DNA of 64,000 nucleotides from Cannabis sativa (lineage: Eukaryota > Streptophyta > Magnoliopsida > Rosales > Cannabaceae): assembly GCF_029168945.1 (NCBI RefSeq), contig NC_083602.1, forward strand, positions 68,096,600 to 68,160,599, written 5' to 3'. Position 1 is the first letter of the stretch. Each line of letters starts with the position of its first letter. Shown here in pieces: positions 11,281 through 22,411 of the stretch. The notes under the pieces are model-generated. The model saw only the letters and a program-made list of their open reading frames with translations. It was not told the origin of the DNA and made no database searches. Made by a program: the position numbers and the translations under genes.

Positions 11281-11425
11281 TTTTTACTTTGAAGCCTATT
11301 AGTCAAGCAGTTACGGTAGCAGTCCTCTTTGGTTTCTTACATGACAGCTTTCGAAGCAAGCTAGCCAAGCAAGGATAGCGGGGAATGAGAAAGATACATC
11401 TAGAAGGACTGTATTAGGATTTTAG
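11281..11425 (+). other. Possible isolated 3' exon
   Basis: An acceptor-like tract (CTCTTTGGTTTCTTACATGACAG) ending at about 11349 is followed by an open segment ending in TAG near 11422 with codons for LSKQASQARIAGNEKDTSRR and a few more residues. Composition is clearly less AT-rich than its surroundings. I do not recognise the protein, and no upstream exon is visible. It could be a second captured fragment or chance. Confidence 0.25.
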
Positions 11426-12650
11426 ATTATATTACATTGTTTTGTTGTTTTACATATTTTTATGTTACTTTTTTATTTTTCTTTTATAATAATTTTTATG
11501 TTACAATAAGTTACTATAAACTAAAAAAAAAGAAGCTCACATTGCTAATAAACTAATAAAATTTGTAAATAAACTAATAAGTTATAATAACTTTTAAGAT
11601 TATTTTAATAGTAAAATATTTGATCAATAAATTCAATCAAATACAAAAAAAAAATATAATATACACTATATAACGTTACAACATACAAAATAATAATAAA
11701 AATAAATAAACCCTAAGGTAAACAATATCAAAAACATTCAAACAGAAATCAATAAAATTCTAAAAAAAAATAAAGAAAAAAAAACCATTAAGCATACAAA
11801 ATCAAAATCACATAAAAATTCTAAAATAAATATAGATACAAAAATATACCCAGCAAATTTTTTTTCAAAAACAAACTTAAAAATGAAACTATATCATAAT
11901 CATATGAAAAATGCACCTACATAACGGTCCTATATAATGTACAAACACATTTTTTAAAAATAATAAATAAAAAACCCTAAAGTATATTGTACCAAAATAA
12001 TATCCGCTCAAATAAAATTCTCAAAAATAAATAAAAAAAATATATACAAAAGTTTTTACAAAAATCACATTATATAAATTGACATGTATATTTGTGGCAG
12101 AGAAAATATATTAATTATCAAATATATCATTAATAAAATAAATTAGATGCAAAAAATTATAGTATACAATATATAACCCTATAATATGCAAAAAAAAAAA
12201 AACCTAAAGTATACATTATCAAAAACACATTCAAACATACATCACTAAAATCCTAAAAAAATAAAAAAATAAACCCTAAATTATATCGTATCAATATTAC
12301 ATTTTATCAAATTGTAATAAACTCCTAAAAAAGTGGAAGAAAACTATTAACTGTACAAATTATAAACTATTAAATTCACCCTATTTTATTTGAAGTCCCA
12401 ACAAATTACAAAAAAGGAAATCAGTATTCAAAATTATGAAACTTTCTATCACGTGCTCACTCTGTCTCATATCATGATGTGAGAGTCAATAACATCATCA
12501 AAAGCAATTTATTGTACCCAACACACAATCAATAATAAGAATAAAAAACGGTAAGAAAAATACGGTAATATTAATATTTTGAAAAGTCACGTTAATATTA
12601 ATATTAAATACAAAAAAACGTATGTAAATTATCCATGTAAATTTCCCTTT
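11426..12650. repeat. AT-rich degenerate repeats
   Basis: Words such as ACCCTAA(A/G)GTA, ATACAAAAAAAA and ATCAAAAACA-TTCAAAC recur at about 11640-11760, 11930-12010 and 12150-12300, so this is an old, diverged repeat. No gene. The last 200 bp lead into the CLPR3 promoter. Confidence 0.4.
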
Positions 12651-12868
12651 CTTTACTCCAGTTGCATTGCAGGCTTTCTGAGGCCCAAAATTAAACTAAG
12701 CCCAACCCACAGTACCATATTGCTATTTGCTACTTCACTACTTCTTCTTCGTCGTCGTCGTCGTGGCCAAGAATCAGTGGTTGGGGGCAAACGAAATCGT
12801 CACAGTTCCTATTCTTCTCTTACTCCGAGAAAAATCCAGACCTGCCCAAAGGAAATTAGAGGTCAACA
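12651..12868 (+). promoter_or_regulatory. CLPR3 promoter and 5' UTR
   Basis: Two Site II-type elements read on the minus strand: TGGGCC at 12687-12682 and TGGGCT at 12704-12699. Such TGGGCY pairs are common in promoters of nuclear genes for plastid and mitochondrial proteins. No clear TATA box was found. The leader includes a (CTT)3(CGT)4 run at 12741-12764. The ATG at 12869 is preceded by CAACA, a good plant start context. Confidence 0.5.
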
Positions 12869-15789
12869 ATGGTTATAAGCTTGCAAATACCCATGTCTAC
12901 CTCACTGCCATCGTCTTCGTATTCACCATCTACTAGGCCCAGAGCTCTTAGCAATTTCAGGACCTTATGTGCTGTTAATGCCAGGGCAAAAGCTAAAATC
13001 CCCGTTCCCCCCATCAACCCCAAGGACCCATTTTTGTCGAAGCTTGCTTCAGTCGCTGCAACTTCACCAGAGACGTTGCTGAACCGCCCTTCCAACTCCG
13101 ACACACCCCCTTACTTGGATTTGTTCGACTCTCCGACCCTCATGGCTACGCCTGCTCAAGTACTCTTTCTTTCACTCTACCTCTTAATTATCTGTATTTA
13201 AATTGTGTCTATTGGGTTTGTGTTAAATTTTTCGGGTTTTTTTTTTCATTGCTGAATTATGTTACTTCTTAGTTCTTATATGGTTTGGTTGTCTATATTG
13301 ATTGTTGAATATTCTCTGGTTAGCTCCGAGTTGAAATATCTTGTTTAATTTGAGTATATTCGTTCTTAAGTTTAAACACTGAGTTGGAGTTTTGAGCTGA
13401 TTCAAGAGGGTTCCTTTACAAAAGTTATGGAACAGAAGACTCTTTTCAAACACTAATTAAATTTTTGATTAATTGATTATATTTTTCAATAAAATCATCA
13501 CGTAGTAGTAAAGACAGTTTTTTTTAGGTGTGAGTACATTTTAGGCTTTTTTAAGTGTACACTCGCCCCAGCATTTGCGGATATTAGGAAGAACAAGTTT
13601 TAAATTCTCATTCACTAAATAAGTTAGTTTTTATTATCATTTACATTTTTAATAATTTGATGGTTTCACTGGATTGAAATAGGTGGAAAGGTCAGTTTCA
13701 TACAACGAGCACAGGCCTAGGAGGCCGCCTCCGGACTTACCTTCATTGTTGCTCCATGGAAGAATTGTTTATATTGGCATGCCTGTAAGTGATTGAAGCC
13801 TACTTCTCTATTTTAAAGATTTTCTCCTCCAAAACTATGCTAATTTTCTGAATAACTAATGAAAAATGACAATAAGGTGCCCAGAAAGCTTTACTATGTT
13901 GGTCCTGAATCTTGGACAAGATCATAGCTCTTATCCTCGTAACTTATTATGTGAAATATTGATTCCTTGTTGGATTTTATTCCGTCATCTTTATAACATT
14001 AGAAATTAGAGTTTAATTCTTCAGAAGTATCGGTTATCTTTTGTTTGCATCCATGCTGTGATATTTATAAATGTTTCCCTTCCTTAAATTAGCTTGATAT
14101 CCATTGAGTCTTTTGATAGATAATGGAATATGCATCACCTAATGCTTGTGAACAATGACCAATTTTAAAGAGTTTTGATGGTCATGTTTTGCTTGCATTT
14201 GGATAATAATAATTTCCTTTTAAGTTGCTTTTGAGGAATGATGTTTAAATATATACAAATCTTGATTTGTTGTCGTTCAGTTAGTACCAGCTGTGACAGA
14301 ACTTGTTGTTGCGGAGTTGATGTATCTTCAGTGGATGGATCCCAAAGAGCCGATATATATTTATATAAACTCTACAGGAACCACTCGTGATGATGGTGAA
14401 ACTGTAAGTGTTGCATTTGTGCAATTATGAAAATTATTTCCTGTCCTTATTTGCTTCTTAAGTAATGTTCCTTCCCTCACAAGTCTCATTTTTTTTATCA
14501 CGTATGCTCTCAAGTATTTCATTTTTTGGCTTTTACTTTCTATTAGGTTGGGATGGAGACAGAGGGATTTGCTATATATGATGCAATGAGGCAGTTAAAA
14601 AATGAGGTGTGTATATTTTCCGAAATTTCTTATTTGCACTGTTCTGGTGATGCCAGTATGGTTATGGCACAGGTTTTATGGGATGTGGTTGATATAACTG
14701 TTTTAGTTACCTGATCTGATCAGCAATTATGTTGTGTTGATGCTTTTCCACTGGTGATGGCAATTAGAATTTAGAGACAGTTTTTATATTATAGCACTAA
14801 CTGTGATGTTGGATGAGGCGATGGTTTGATAATGCTTTTGATTTTTGTGAAGAAGCATAGTTTACGCAGAATTGGATTAGTTTTATGCTTGTCCCTGTGC
14901 CTTCTTTCCCCCTTCCTATATTGTACTGTGAATTACATTGTCATTTTGCCTTTTTTTTCTTTTTACATGGTTAGATACATACGGTTGCTGTTGGAGCTGC
15001 TATAGGTCAAGCATGTCTATTACTTTCTGCAGGAAGTAAGGGTAAACGGTTTATGATGCCTCATGCAAAAGGTATAATGATGGTTAACCCTTCTATTTGT
15101 TGCAACTAAGGACTTCTAAAATTTTAACATCATTTTAAATTCTGGTTCAGCCATGATCCAACAACCTCGAGTCCCATCATCTGGTTTGATGCCTGCTAGT
15201 GATGTTCTAATTCGTGCAAAAGAGGTTAGTTCTTGTGCGTCTCCCTCTGAATTTGGAGGTTCATTGTGTTATTCAACAATTAGAATGAACAACCATTCAT
15301 TTGAGAGCATTATGTCATATGTGTATGTAAATGTCAACTCCTTTCAAATTCTCATTCTGGAACTTTCAATTCTCAACTTTTTTTTTTGCAGATTGTAACA
15401 AATAGAGATACTCTTGTCAAACTTCTGGCTAGACATACTGGAAATGTGAGTATGATTCCTTAACATTAGTCACAATTATGTTTCACATATAATTGACAGG
15501 AGATATGAAGACATTTTTTATTTATGTCAATCAGTCGGAAGAGACTGTAGCCAAGGTTATGAGAAGGCCATTTTACATGGATGCTACAAGAGCTAAAGAA
15601 TTCGGGGTGATTGATAAAGTAAGTTCATATGCTTAACGTGTTTTCTCGTATATAGTTCCCCACTTATGACTGACAAAATGAACCCATATGCAGGTTCTCT
15701 GGCGTGGTCAAGAAAAGATAATGTCCGCTGTGGCTCCTCCGGAAGATTGGGACAAGGGCGCTGGAATCAAAGCTGTTGATGGGATATAG
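12869..15789 (+). CDS. CLPR3: ATP-dependent Clp protease, inactive subunit ClpR3, plastid
   Basis: Nine exons: 12869-13159, 13683-13784, 14281-14403, 14547-14606, 14975-15071, 15151-15224, 15392-15445, 15535-15618, 15694-15789; all introns GT-AG, phases consistent, 326 residues. Residues 1 to about 40 are rich in Ser/Thr/Pro/Arg, as in a plastid transit peptide; the ClpP-like fold follows. The catalytic triad is absent: Gly203 stands in the Ser position (AAIGQAC), Gln228 replaces His (MIQQP), Pro279 lies in the Asp position. The TTRDDGET stretch (164-172) is a plant ClpR3 feature. ClpR subunits join ClpP1 and ClpP3-6 in the stromal protease core and are structural. Against other ClpR paralogues, residues 98-326 closely follow the ClpR3 pattern. 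No lesions; the gene looks functional. Confidence 0.96.
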
Positions 15790-16489
15790 TTTCTTATGGG
15801 GTAGATATGACTTACTCAATGTAGGTAGATTCCTTTTTTCTTCTTAATACCTGCTTAACCACAATGCCCGAAATTGTTGATTCATACAGTTTCTACTAAA
15901 TATTTGATTGTACTTAGGATTCTTGCCTGTTATCCTAGCTAGCTTCTAGGACATAAGCTATCAAATTCAACATTTAACTTGATAGTCCACTATTTTCGAG
16001 TAAAATGAAAATCTGAATTGCTAGAAAGCTTAATGGAAATTTCTGTTACAATGTAGGAATTCCTATAGAAGGAGAAAGCTACAAATGGTATGTTTTTCAG
16101 ATGGTGATCTGATTTTCTTTAGTGCCTTGAGAGGCATTCGACATGGAGCCATACCTTTTCTTGAAAGTAGATAGCCAGGCAAATCACGAGGTTTGAAGAT
16201 TGAGGCTCAGAGTGTCCTAAATACTAAAAAAGATTATGGATCATTGTAATGGTTTTGAGTATTGAAACTCATGCTCCTCAAAATGTCCATGATTAAAATT
16301 ATTTTTGAAGACTTCGAAGCTTGGAGTTTCTCTAATGTCTCTCTGGTGACTACTAAATTACTAATCTTGTTCCCCAATCTCTTGGAAATAAAGTGATGAC
16401 CTCCAATCATAACTCACATCACATTATTATTTGATTTATAAAAAGAATTACTATATGTCATCCACTTTAGTTTAAGATTGATCAACTGG
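15790..16489 (+). other. CLPR3 3' UTR and flank
   Basis: Mixed composition without ORFs. The 3' UTR probably ends within 15790-16400; GGAAATAAAGT at about 16385 is one possible poly(A) signal. No other gene seen. Confidence 0.5.
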
Positions 16490-16970
16490 AATTAGGGGTG
16501 TTTATAAAATACTCGATCTAAAATTTAAAATATATACAAGTGCAGATTAGATGTTGATTGACATGTAAAAGTAACCGATCTAATTTAATTTACACATATT
16601 TATAAAACAATTAAAAAATTATATATACAAATAACATTTTAATGTAAAGAAAATAGTAATGTAAAAGTAATACATATAATACAATTATATAGCAAAACTT
16701 AATAGATCAAACGTATATTTTATTCTTGTATATAATTTTTTTTTCTACAGAAAATTTAAAATAAAATTAAACATTTTTATACATATAATTTTTTTCTTCC
16801 TTTGAATTTTTTATTATTATTTTATTTATTTTACGGCTTATTTATTTTTTATAAATATAGAAAATTTTAAATGCATTTTGAAAAATATGGACATTTAATA
16901 AAAAAAATTTAAAATCTGAAAAAAAAACTTAAAAATGGAAAAAATAGAATACCTGTAAAAGGATATTTCC
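16490..16970. repeat. hAT-like MITE fragment, relative of 1067-1680
   Basis: Begins ATTAGGGGTGTTTATAAAAT and shares GTGCAGATTAGATGTTGATT and AAAAGTAACCGATC words with the 1067-1680 repeat. The right end fades into A/T-rich sequence and could not be placed. Confidence 0.45.
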
Positions 16971-17274
16971 ATTTATAAATTTCACACCTAAAATATCCAA
17001 ACTCAGCTATTCTTTATCGTGGGCTGCGATCTCATCTTTGATTCTTCTCTGCGATTACTTTGATTCTCCTCGGATTTCTTTGTTCCCCTCCGATTTCTTT
17101 GCTTCTCCTCTGGTGTGATTATCATCTTTATCTTATTATTCATGTTCTTAATGGTGATGAAGAAAATCAATAAAATCTGAAGTCAAAATAGACAAAGGTA
17201 AGAAACTATTTATTTTGATTACACTCTTGACGTAGTTAACATGTTATTTGGGAAAAATGATAAAGAATTTTAAT

Positions 17275-17896
17275 TTTAGGTTTTTATTTTGGTTCTCATA
17301 GTAATGTGTTGTGCTGTGATTGTAATTTTTAACAAAAAAAACTCTCATATCTTGAAAAAGTTTACCTTGTAGTTCAATCTTAGGGTTTTATATTGCTTCT
17401 GAAAGTAACTTGATACCTTACATTTGAATATGGTTGTGTTTGTTGTGTTGTGATTGCAATTTATAACAAAAAAAACTGTCTTGAAAAAAGTCACCTGCTA
17501 GTTCAATTTTAGGGTTTTATATTGCTTTTGAAGGTAACCTGGTACCTTACTTTTAAATATGGATGTGTTTGTTTTGTGACTGTAATTTATAACAAAAAAT
17601 ACCATGTCTTGAAAAAAAAATCACATGTTAGTTCAATCTTAGGGTTTTTTATTGCTTCTAAAAGTAACCTGGTACCTTACATTTGAATATGACTGAGTTT
17701 GTTTTATTGTGGCTGTAATTTATAACAAAAAAATACCATGTCTTGAAAAAAGTCACATGCTAGTTCAATCTTAGGGTTTTATATTGCTTATGAAAGTAAC
17801 CTGGTACCTTACATTTGAATATGGTTGTGTTTGTTTTGTTGTGATTGCAATTTATAACAAAAAAATACCATGTCTTGAAAAAAGTCACCTATTAGT
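17275..17896. repeat. Tandem array, about 130-bp unit
   Basis: The landmark TTAGGGTTTTATATTGCTT occurs at 17381, 17510, 17640 (one base changed) and 17772, giving periods of 129, 130 and 132 bp. A more diverged copy precedes at about 17278. Each unit also contains TATAACAAAAAA, CTTGAAAAAAGTCAC and GTAACCTGGTACCTTAC. The array is cut at 17896 by the Tat LTR, so its right part was displaced. Non-coding minisatellite-like repeat. Confidence 0.9.
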
Positions 17897-18583
17897 TGTA
17901 GAGGCAAAAATTTGCTTGATACTTGTGATATTTTTGCGAAGTCCAATATGCAAGTCAGACGAGCCCATCAATAATGGATCCAACAATATTGGGCCCAATA
18001 AGACAGTCAGACGGACTCACTAGGCCTTGAAATAGACTAACGAGTGAGCCTATGGGCCACAAGCCGGATCATCCCGCAACTGGGTCCGAGCCCAGCCAGT
18101 CAACCAAACGGGTGAAATCAAGTAAATATGGAACCAGTCAGAAAGACGGTTACTACTCCCTAAGAATTAGGGAAGCAACTAACTTGTACGAGTCCAACGG
18201 GTGACGTGGACAGACGGCAACGACACTGAGAACACACGATAAAAGGAACCATACGATATACGCTGGACAAAACACATTCGATACTCACACTACTCTTTGG
18301 CCCAAGCAGACAATCACCCTTTCTAAGCTTTTCTCTTAAGCCTCACCATCGTAGTTGCTCCTTTAGTTCGTCTGTCCGCTTGTCCACTCATGCGTCCGGC
18401 TACCATTTATATTACATTTATTTTCTGTTATTATTATTTTTTACTATAATCGTACTGACTTGAGCGTCGGAGTCCCTTTGGCTGACACCCCACCGGTGCT
18501 CCCAATTGAACTTTTGTCTCTCTCTTTGTTCTTGACAGGTTGCTGGTGCCCAAATTCCGTAATTGTAGATTTCACCCTCTACA
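17897..18583 (+). repeat. Tat 5' LTR
   Basis: 687 bp, with ends forming a perfect inverted repeat TGTAGAGG...CCTCTACA. It is matched by 44211-44853 over nearly its full length. A GATAAAAGG word near 18238 could serve as a TATA box, upstream of the pyrimidine-rich 3' part. Several dozen differences from the 3' LTR suggest an old insertion. Confidence 0.9.
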
Positions 18584-18586
18584 ATT

Positions 18587-18603
18587 TGGCGCCGTCTGTG
18601 GGA
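18587..18603 (+). other. Tat primer binding site
   Basis: TGGCGCCGTCTGTGGGA starts 3 nt after the LTR end, the expected place for a tRNA 3' end to prime reverse transcription. The leading TGG pairs with the CCA end. I do not assign the tRNA. Confidence 0.8.
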
Positions 18604-18654
18604 ACCTAGCAATCGTTCATTCGACAAAGACTCCAAAGGTTCACCTTGAGCACC

Positions 18655-20424
18655 ATGGCCGACGTAACTGAGACTCCAGACCTAGCTTCCTAGATCGCTA
18701 TCCTCACTGTCGAGGCATCCAAGGAACGAGAGCAAGCAGCCAAAGATCGAGAGCAAGCGGCTAAAGACCGTGAGCAACTATAAAAGCCGCAAGCTGAAAA
18801 CGCAGACCTGTTGGTGAGGATGAAGACCTTGTCATCCCAGAACATGACTGACCCTCCGCCACCTCCATCCTGCTTTCGAGTCCCAATCAGTCCGATGAAG
18901 TCCTTGGGGAGCCTCACTCCCAACTCCTCTATTGGCGGATCGAGTCAGACGGATCCGCCATCCTTGGTAAGGAACCAACAAATTCCAACCATTGTCACTA
19001 ATACACCAAACTCTTCTATTAATGCAGGTGGACAGGTAACCTTAACGACACCAGAAGCCCAGACGATTTCAGACAATGGGCAGACAGCTCTAGGGGTTAA
19101 CGTCCTCTCCTCCGGTGATGGTAGACAGCCCACCACCTTGGAGCAACAGGTTACGGCAACTGAGGCAGCCCGCCAGACGGTTAGCGCATCCCCAATTGCA
19201 GATCCGGGTTTGGCCCGCAAGCTAGCCGAGATGGAAGCCCTCATTCAGCATATCCCTGGGATGCCTGCTCCTATCAAGAAGAGTGCCGCAAGCTGCTATG
19301 CCGACTCACCATTTATCGATGAGATAGCTTTAGTGGAGATGCCTAAGAAATTTAGCTTCCCCAACATGAAGATGTTCGACGGGATATCTGACCCAGACGA
19401 CCACATCGCCCAATATCGACAAAGGATGTTCACTGTGGCCATTCCACGTGACATGAGGCAAGCATGCATGTGTAAGGGGTTTGGTTCGAGTCTAATCGGA
19501 CCAACCCTCCAGTGGTATACTAATTTGCCTAATAATTCTATTAAAACTTTTGCACAACTCACTGATACTTTTGTTGAGCAGTTTGCCAGTAGCAGGAAAT
19601 TAGAGAAGCAATCAGAAGACCTTTACGTCATCGTCCAACGACGTGGGGAGGCACTGATAGATTACATGAGGCGCTTCAATAGAGAAAAAGTGTCTATTAC
19701 TAATTGTAACCAGCACACATTCATCTCAGCTTTCCGCAAAGGACTTCGCTACGACTCAGATTTATACAAAGAACTCACCAAGTACCCCTGTAAGACTATG
19801 GAAGACGTTATCGCCAAGGCATGGGCCCAAATCAAGTGGGAAGAAGATGAAGTCAACTACTACAGATCCTCTCCAAGAAAAGAGACTCGTAGAGATTCCA
19901 GAGTAGACAGACGGCACAACGACAAACGGTCTGAGCCATACCCGACTTCTAACAAGTCAGAGAACCGAAGAAGGGATTACAACCGGCCCACTGACACATA
20001 TCCTCGAAGTGGACCAAAGATGCCCGAGTAAAACTTGTACATCTCACCTGCTGAGGCTGTTCAAGTACTTAAGGGGCTTGGAAGCAAAGTAAAATGGCGT
20101 GAGAAGATGAGGACTCCAACTGACCAGAGGGATAGAAGCAAGTGGTATGACTTCCACAACGACCATGGCCACCGGACTGAAGAGTGCATTGCCTTAAGAT
20201 TAGAAGTAATCAACTTGCTAAAATGGGGCCACCTAGTTGACCACCTCACCGACAAAGGAAAGAATACTTACCAGGGCCAGAGGGACACGATAAACAACCA
20301 GAGGGACGTAACACCGCCCAGGCCACTTGTTCATGAGAGAACGATCAACGTAATAACAGGTGGCTCAGAAGTAAGTGGAGTCACCCAGTCAGCTGCAAAA
20401 AAACATGCACGTCAGGCTAACTAG
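18655..20424 (+). pseudogene. Tat gag, broken
   Basis: The frame opens at the ATG at 18655 and stays in one register to 20424, but is cut by stops at about 18691 (TAG), 18781 (TAA), 20029 (TAA) and 20422 (TAG). The longest open part, 18811-20031, carries the retrotransposon gag core (about 19310-19860: MFDGISDPDDHIAQYR, TLQWYTNLP, MRRFNREK). After it lies a Tat-type zinc-binding segment (FHNDHGHRTEEC, about 20148-20195), with Tyr where the first Cys would be expected, and a basic tail. Gag forms the particle shell and binds RNA. The downstream reading is cut at 20507 by element A. Confidence 0.85.
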
Positions 20425-20506
20425 ACCAAAGGGGAGACCAGCAGAACATCTTCCTTACCAGAGCAAACCATCAGCTTCACGACATCAGAATCAACTACGC
20501 CTCTTA

Positions 20507-22411
20507 TATTGGAATTATTTTACCAGGATCTAGATTTACTAATAAGTATGTTGATTAACAACCTAATATGAATTCTAAAACAATGAAAATAAACACATAT
20601 AAAGTTAGAAAACCTTACAGTGGGTGCAGCGGAATAATCTGACTCCTTCCGTTCAGATCTCTAGCCATTGATTCCTTTTTGTAGCAGAGCATCACCAAGA
20701 TCTGAACCTGGATCTTCTTTTCTCCTTCTTTGATGCAGAATTTCCATAGTCTTACATACTATGATTGAGATACCACTTGATGTGTATGGGCACTACTCAT
20801 CTCACAAGGATTTCGAAATTTTTCTCTCTTTTTCTCTCTTAATTTCGTGGCTTATAGCATTCAAGAGAAGAGAACAAGGGTTGCTTTATATAGGGAAAAG
20901 GGAGAGCACAACTTTCCAAATAAACAGTTTCCTCTTTTACTATGTAATTGATTAACTGCCTTATTTAGTGTGATCCACCACTTTCCTATTTTTCCTAGGC
21001 TTTGATTAGCAATTACATGACAATTAAAATTGAAAATAATAATTGGAAAAATCACAAAGAGGTGGCCAGCCATGGGGAGATATGGGCCTCACTTGGACTT
21101 TGCAGTTTCCTCAATTTTATTTCTATTTCTCCGAAAATGCCATTTTTCCAATTCTAATCATTTAAATGCCAAAACTAATTATTTAATAACTAAAATAGAT
21201 TATTAAATAATATTGTCATTTAAAATAATTATTAATTAGACATACAAAGTCTCTTAATTAATAATTAAACCTAGAAACTCTTTTATTTACGATTTCATCC
21301 TTACTTTGTGAGAATTCATAAAGTAGACATAGTCTAACTTTTAGAATTATAATTGATTAATTAAAATCAATTAACTGAGTCTTACAAGCAGTATGGTATC
21401 AACTAGTATGGGGACCATGGGTCTATATAACCGAGCTTCCAATAAGTCGAACCGAATTTACCAAGTAAATTCCCTAACTTATTAATTCCTCATTGAATCC
21501 ACACTTAGAACTTGGAATTGCACTCTCAGTCATATAGAACGCTCTATATGTTCCACGATATAGACACGTCATTAGTTATCCATTGTTATAACCCTAATGT
21601 GATCAATGATCCTCTATATAGATGATCTACAATGAAAAGGCACTACTGTTACCGCTACACCTTCAATGTATTTTATCCTTAAAACACTTAACCCTCTATA
21701 AATGATATTTCAGCTAAGTGAAATGAGATCTCCACCATTTATCTTCGTTTGGTTAAGCTCGAAGGAAATCATCCTTTACTTCTATTTGCCAAATAGAAGC
21801 TATAGATTCCATATTTATTTTAGCGCTCCCACTCAATTGCACTACCGTGTTCCCAAAATGTACGTATCACCCTTACTCGAAGTAGGCTTAACTAGCAAAT
21901 CAAAGAACACGAGTAACACTCTTGAGATTGAACCTAACCATATCAGGATTAAGATCATTTGATCTGGGATCAACAGGTGATATTGAAATGAATAGATATT
22001 ACGGTAAGTTTTAATATATCTAATCAAAGTTCAATATCGGTCCCTTCCGATGTATACTCCATACATCCGATACTGGTAAACTTTGCCAATGTCCTGGAAA
22101 GGACATAACACTTTTCCAAGGTGTAAGAATACCTATCGCTGATTATACCATGTCAGTCTAAATCCAGTGTTTTGACAAATCAGGGAATAAACTTTTGAAC
22201 ATATAATAAAGATTATATTCCACTGTGCTGACAACACTATAATCTTATCAAATTCATATGTTCTGGACTTAAAAAGAATTCATACATTATATACATATAA
22301 TCATGAAATAAATCATGTGAACCATGCAACATAAAATGTTATTTTTGATCTTTATTAATAAGTAAATCTGATTATATGAAATGAGTTTTATTTAGGGCAT
22401 AAAACCCAACA
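20507..22411 (-). repeat. Copy A 3' LTR
   Basis: Minus-strand LTR TGTTGGGTTTTATGCCC...; its last bases should read CCAACA, but here the plus strand begins TATTGG, so one terminal base has changed (G to A). A TATATAAAG box reads on the minus strand at about 20893-20885. The 3' UTR-like half is shared by all copies in the window. Confidence 0.9.

Noticed and set aside
12579..12936. Open frames of 69-99 residues ahead of and overlapping CLPR3
   Set aside because: They cover promoter and 5' UTR and run into the true first exon out of frame. A uORF role cannot be excluded, but nothing supports it.
13262..13453. 63-residue minus-strand frame
   Set aside because: Lies in CLPR3 intron 1 and has no resemblance to any family.
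17275..17896. Regular repeats considered as a CRISPR array
   Set aside because: Units of 130 bp are tandem without unique spacers, and the sequence is a plant nuclear genome.
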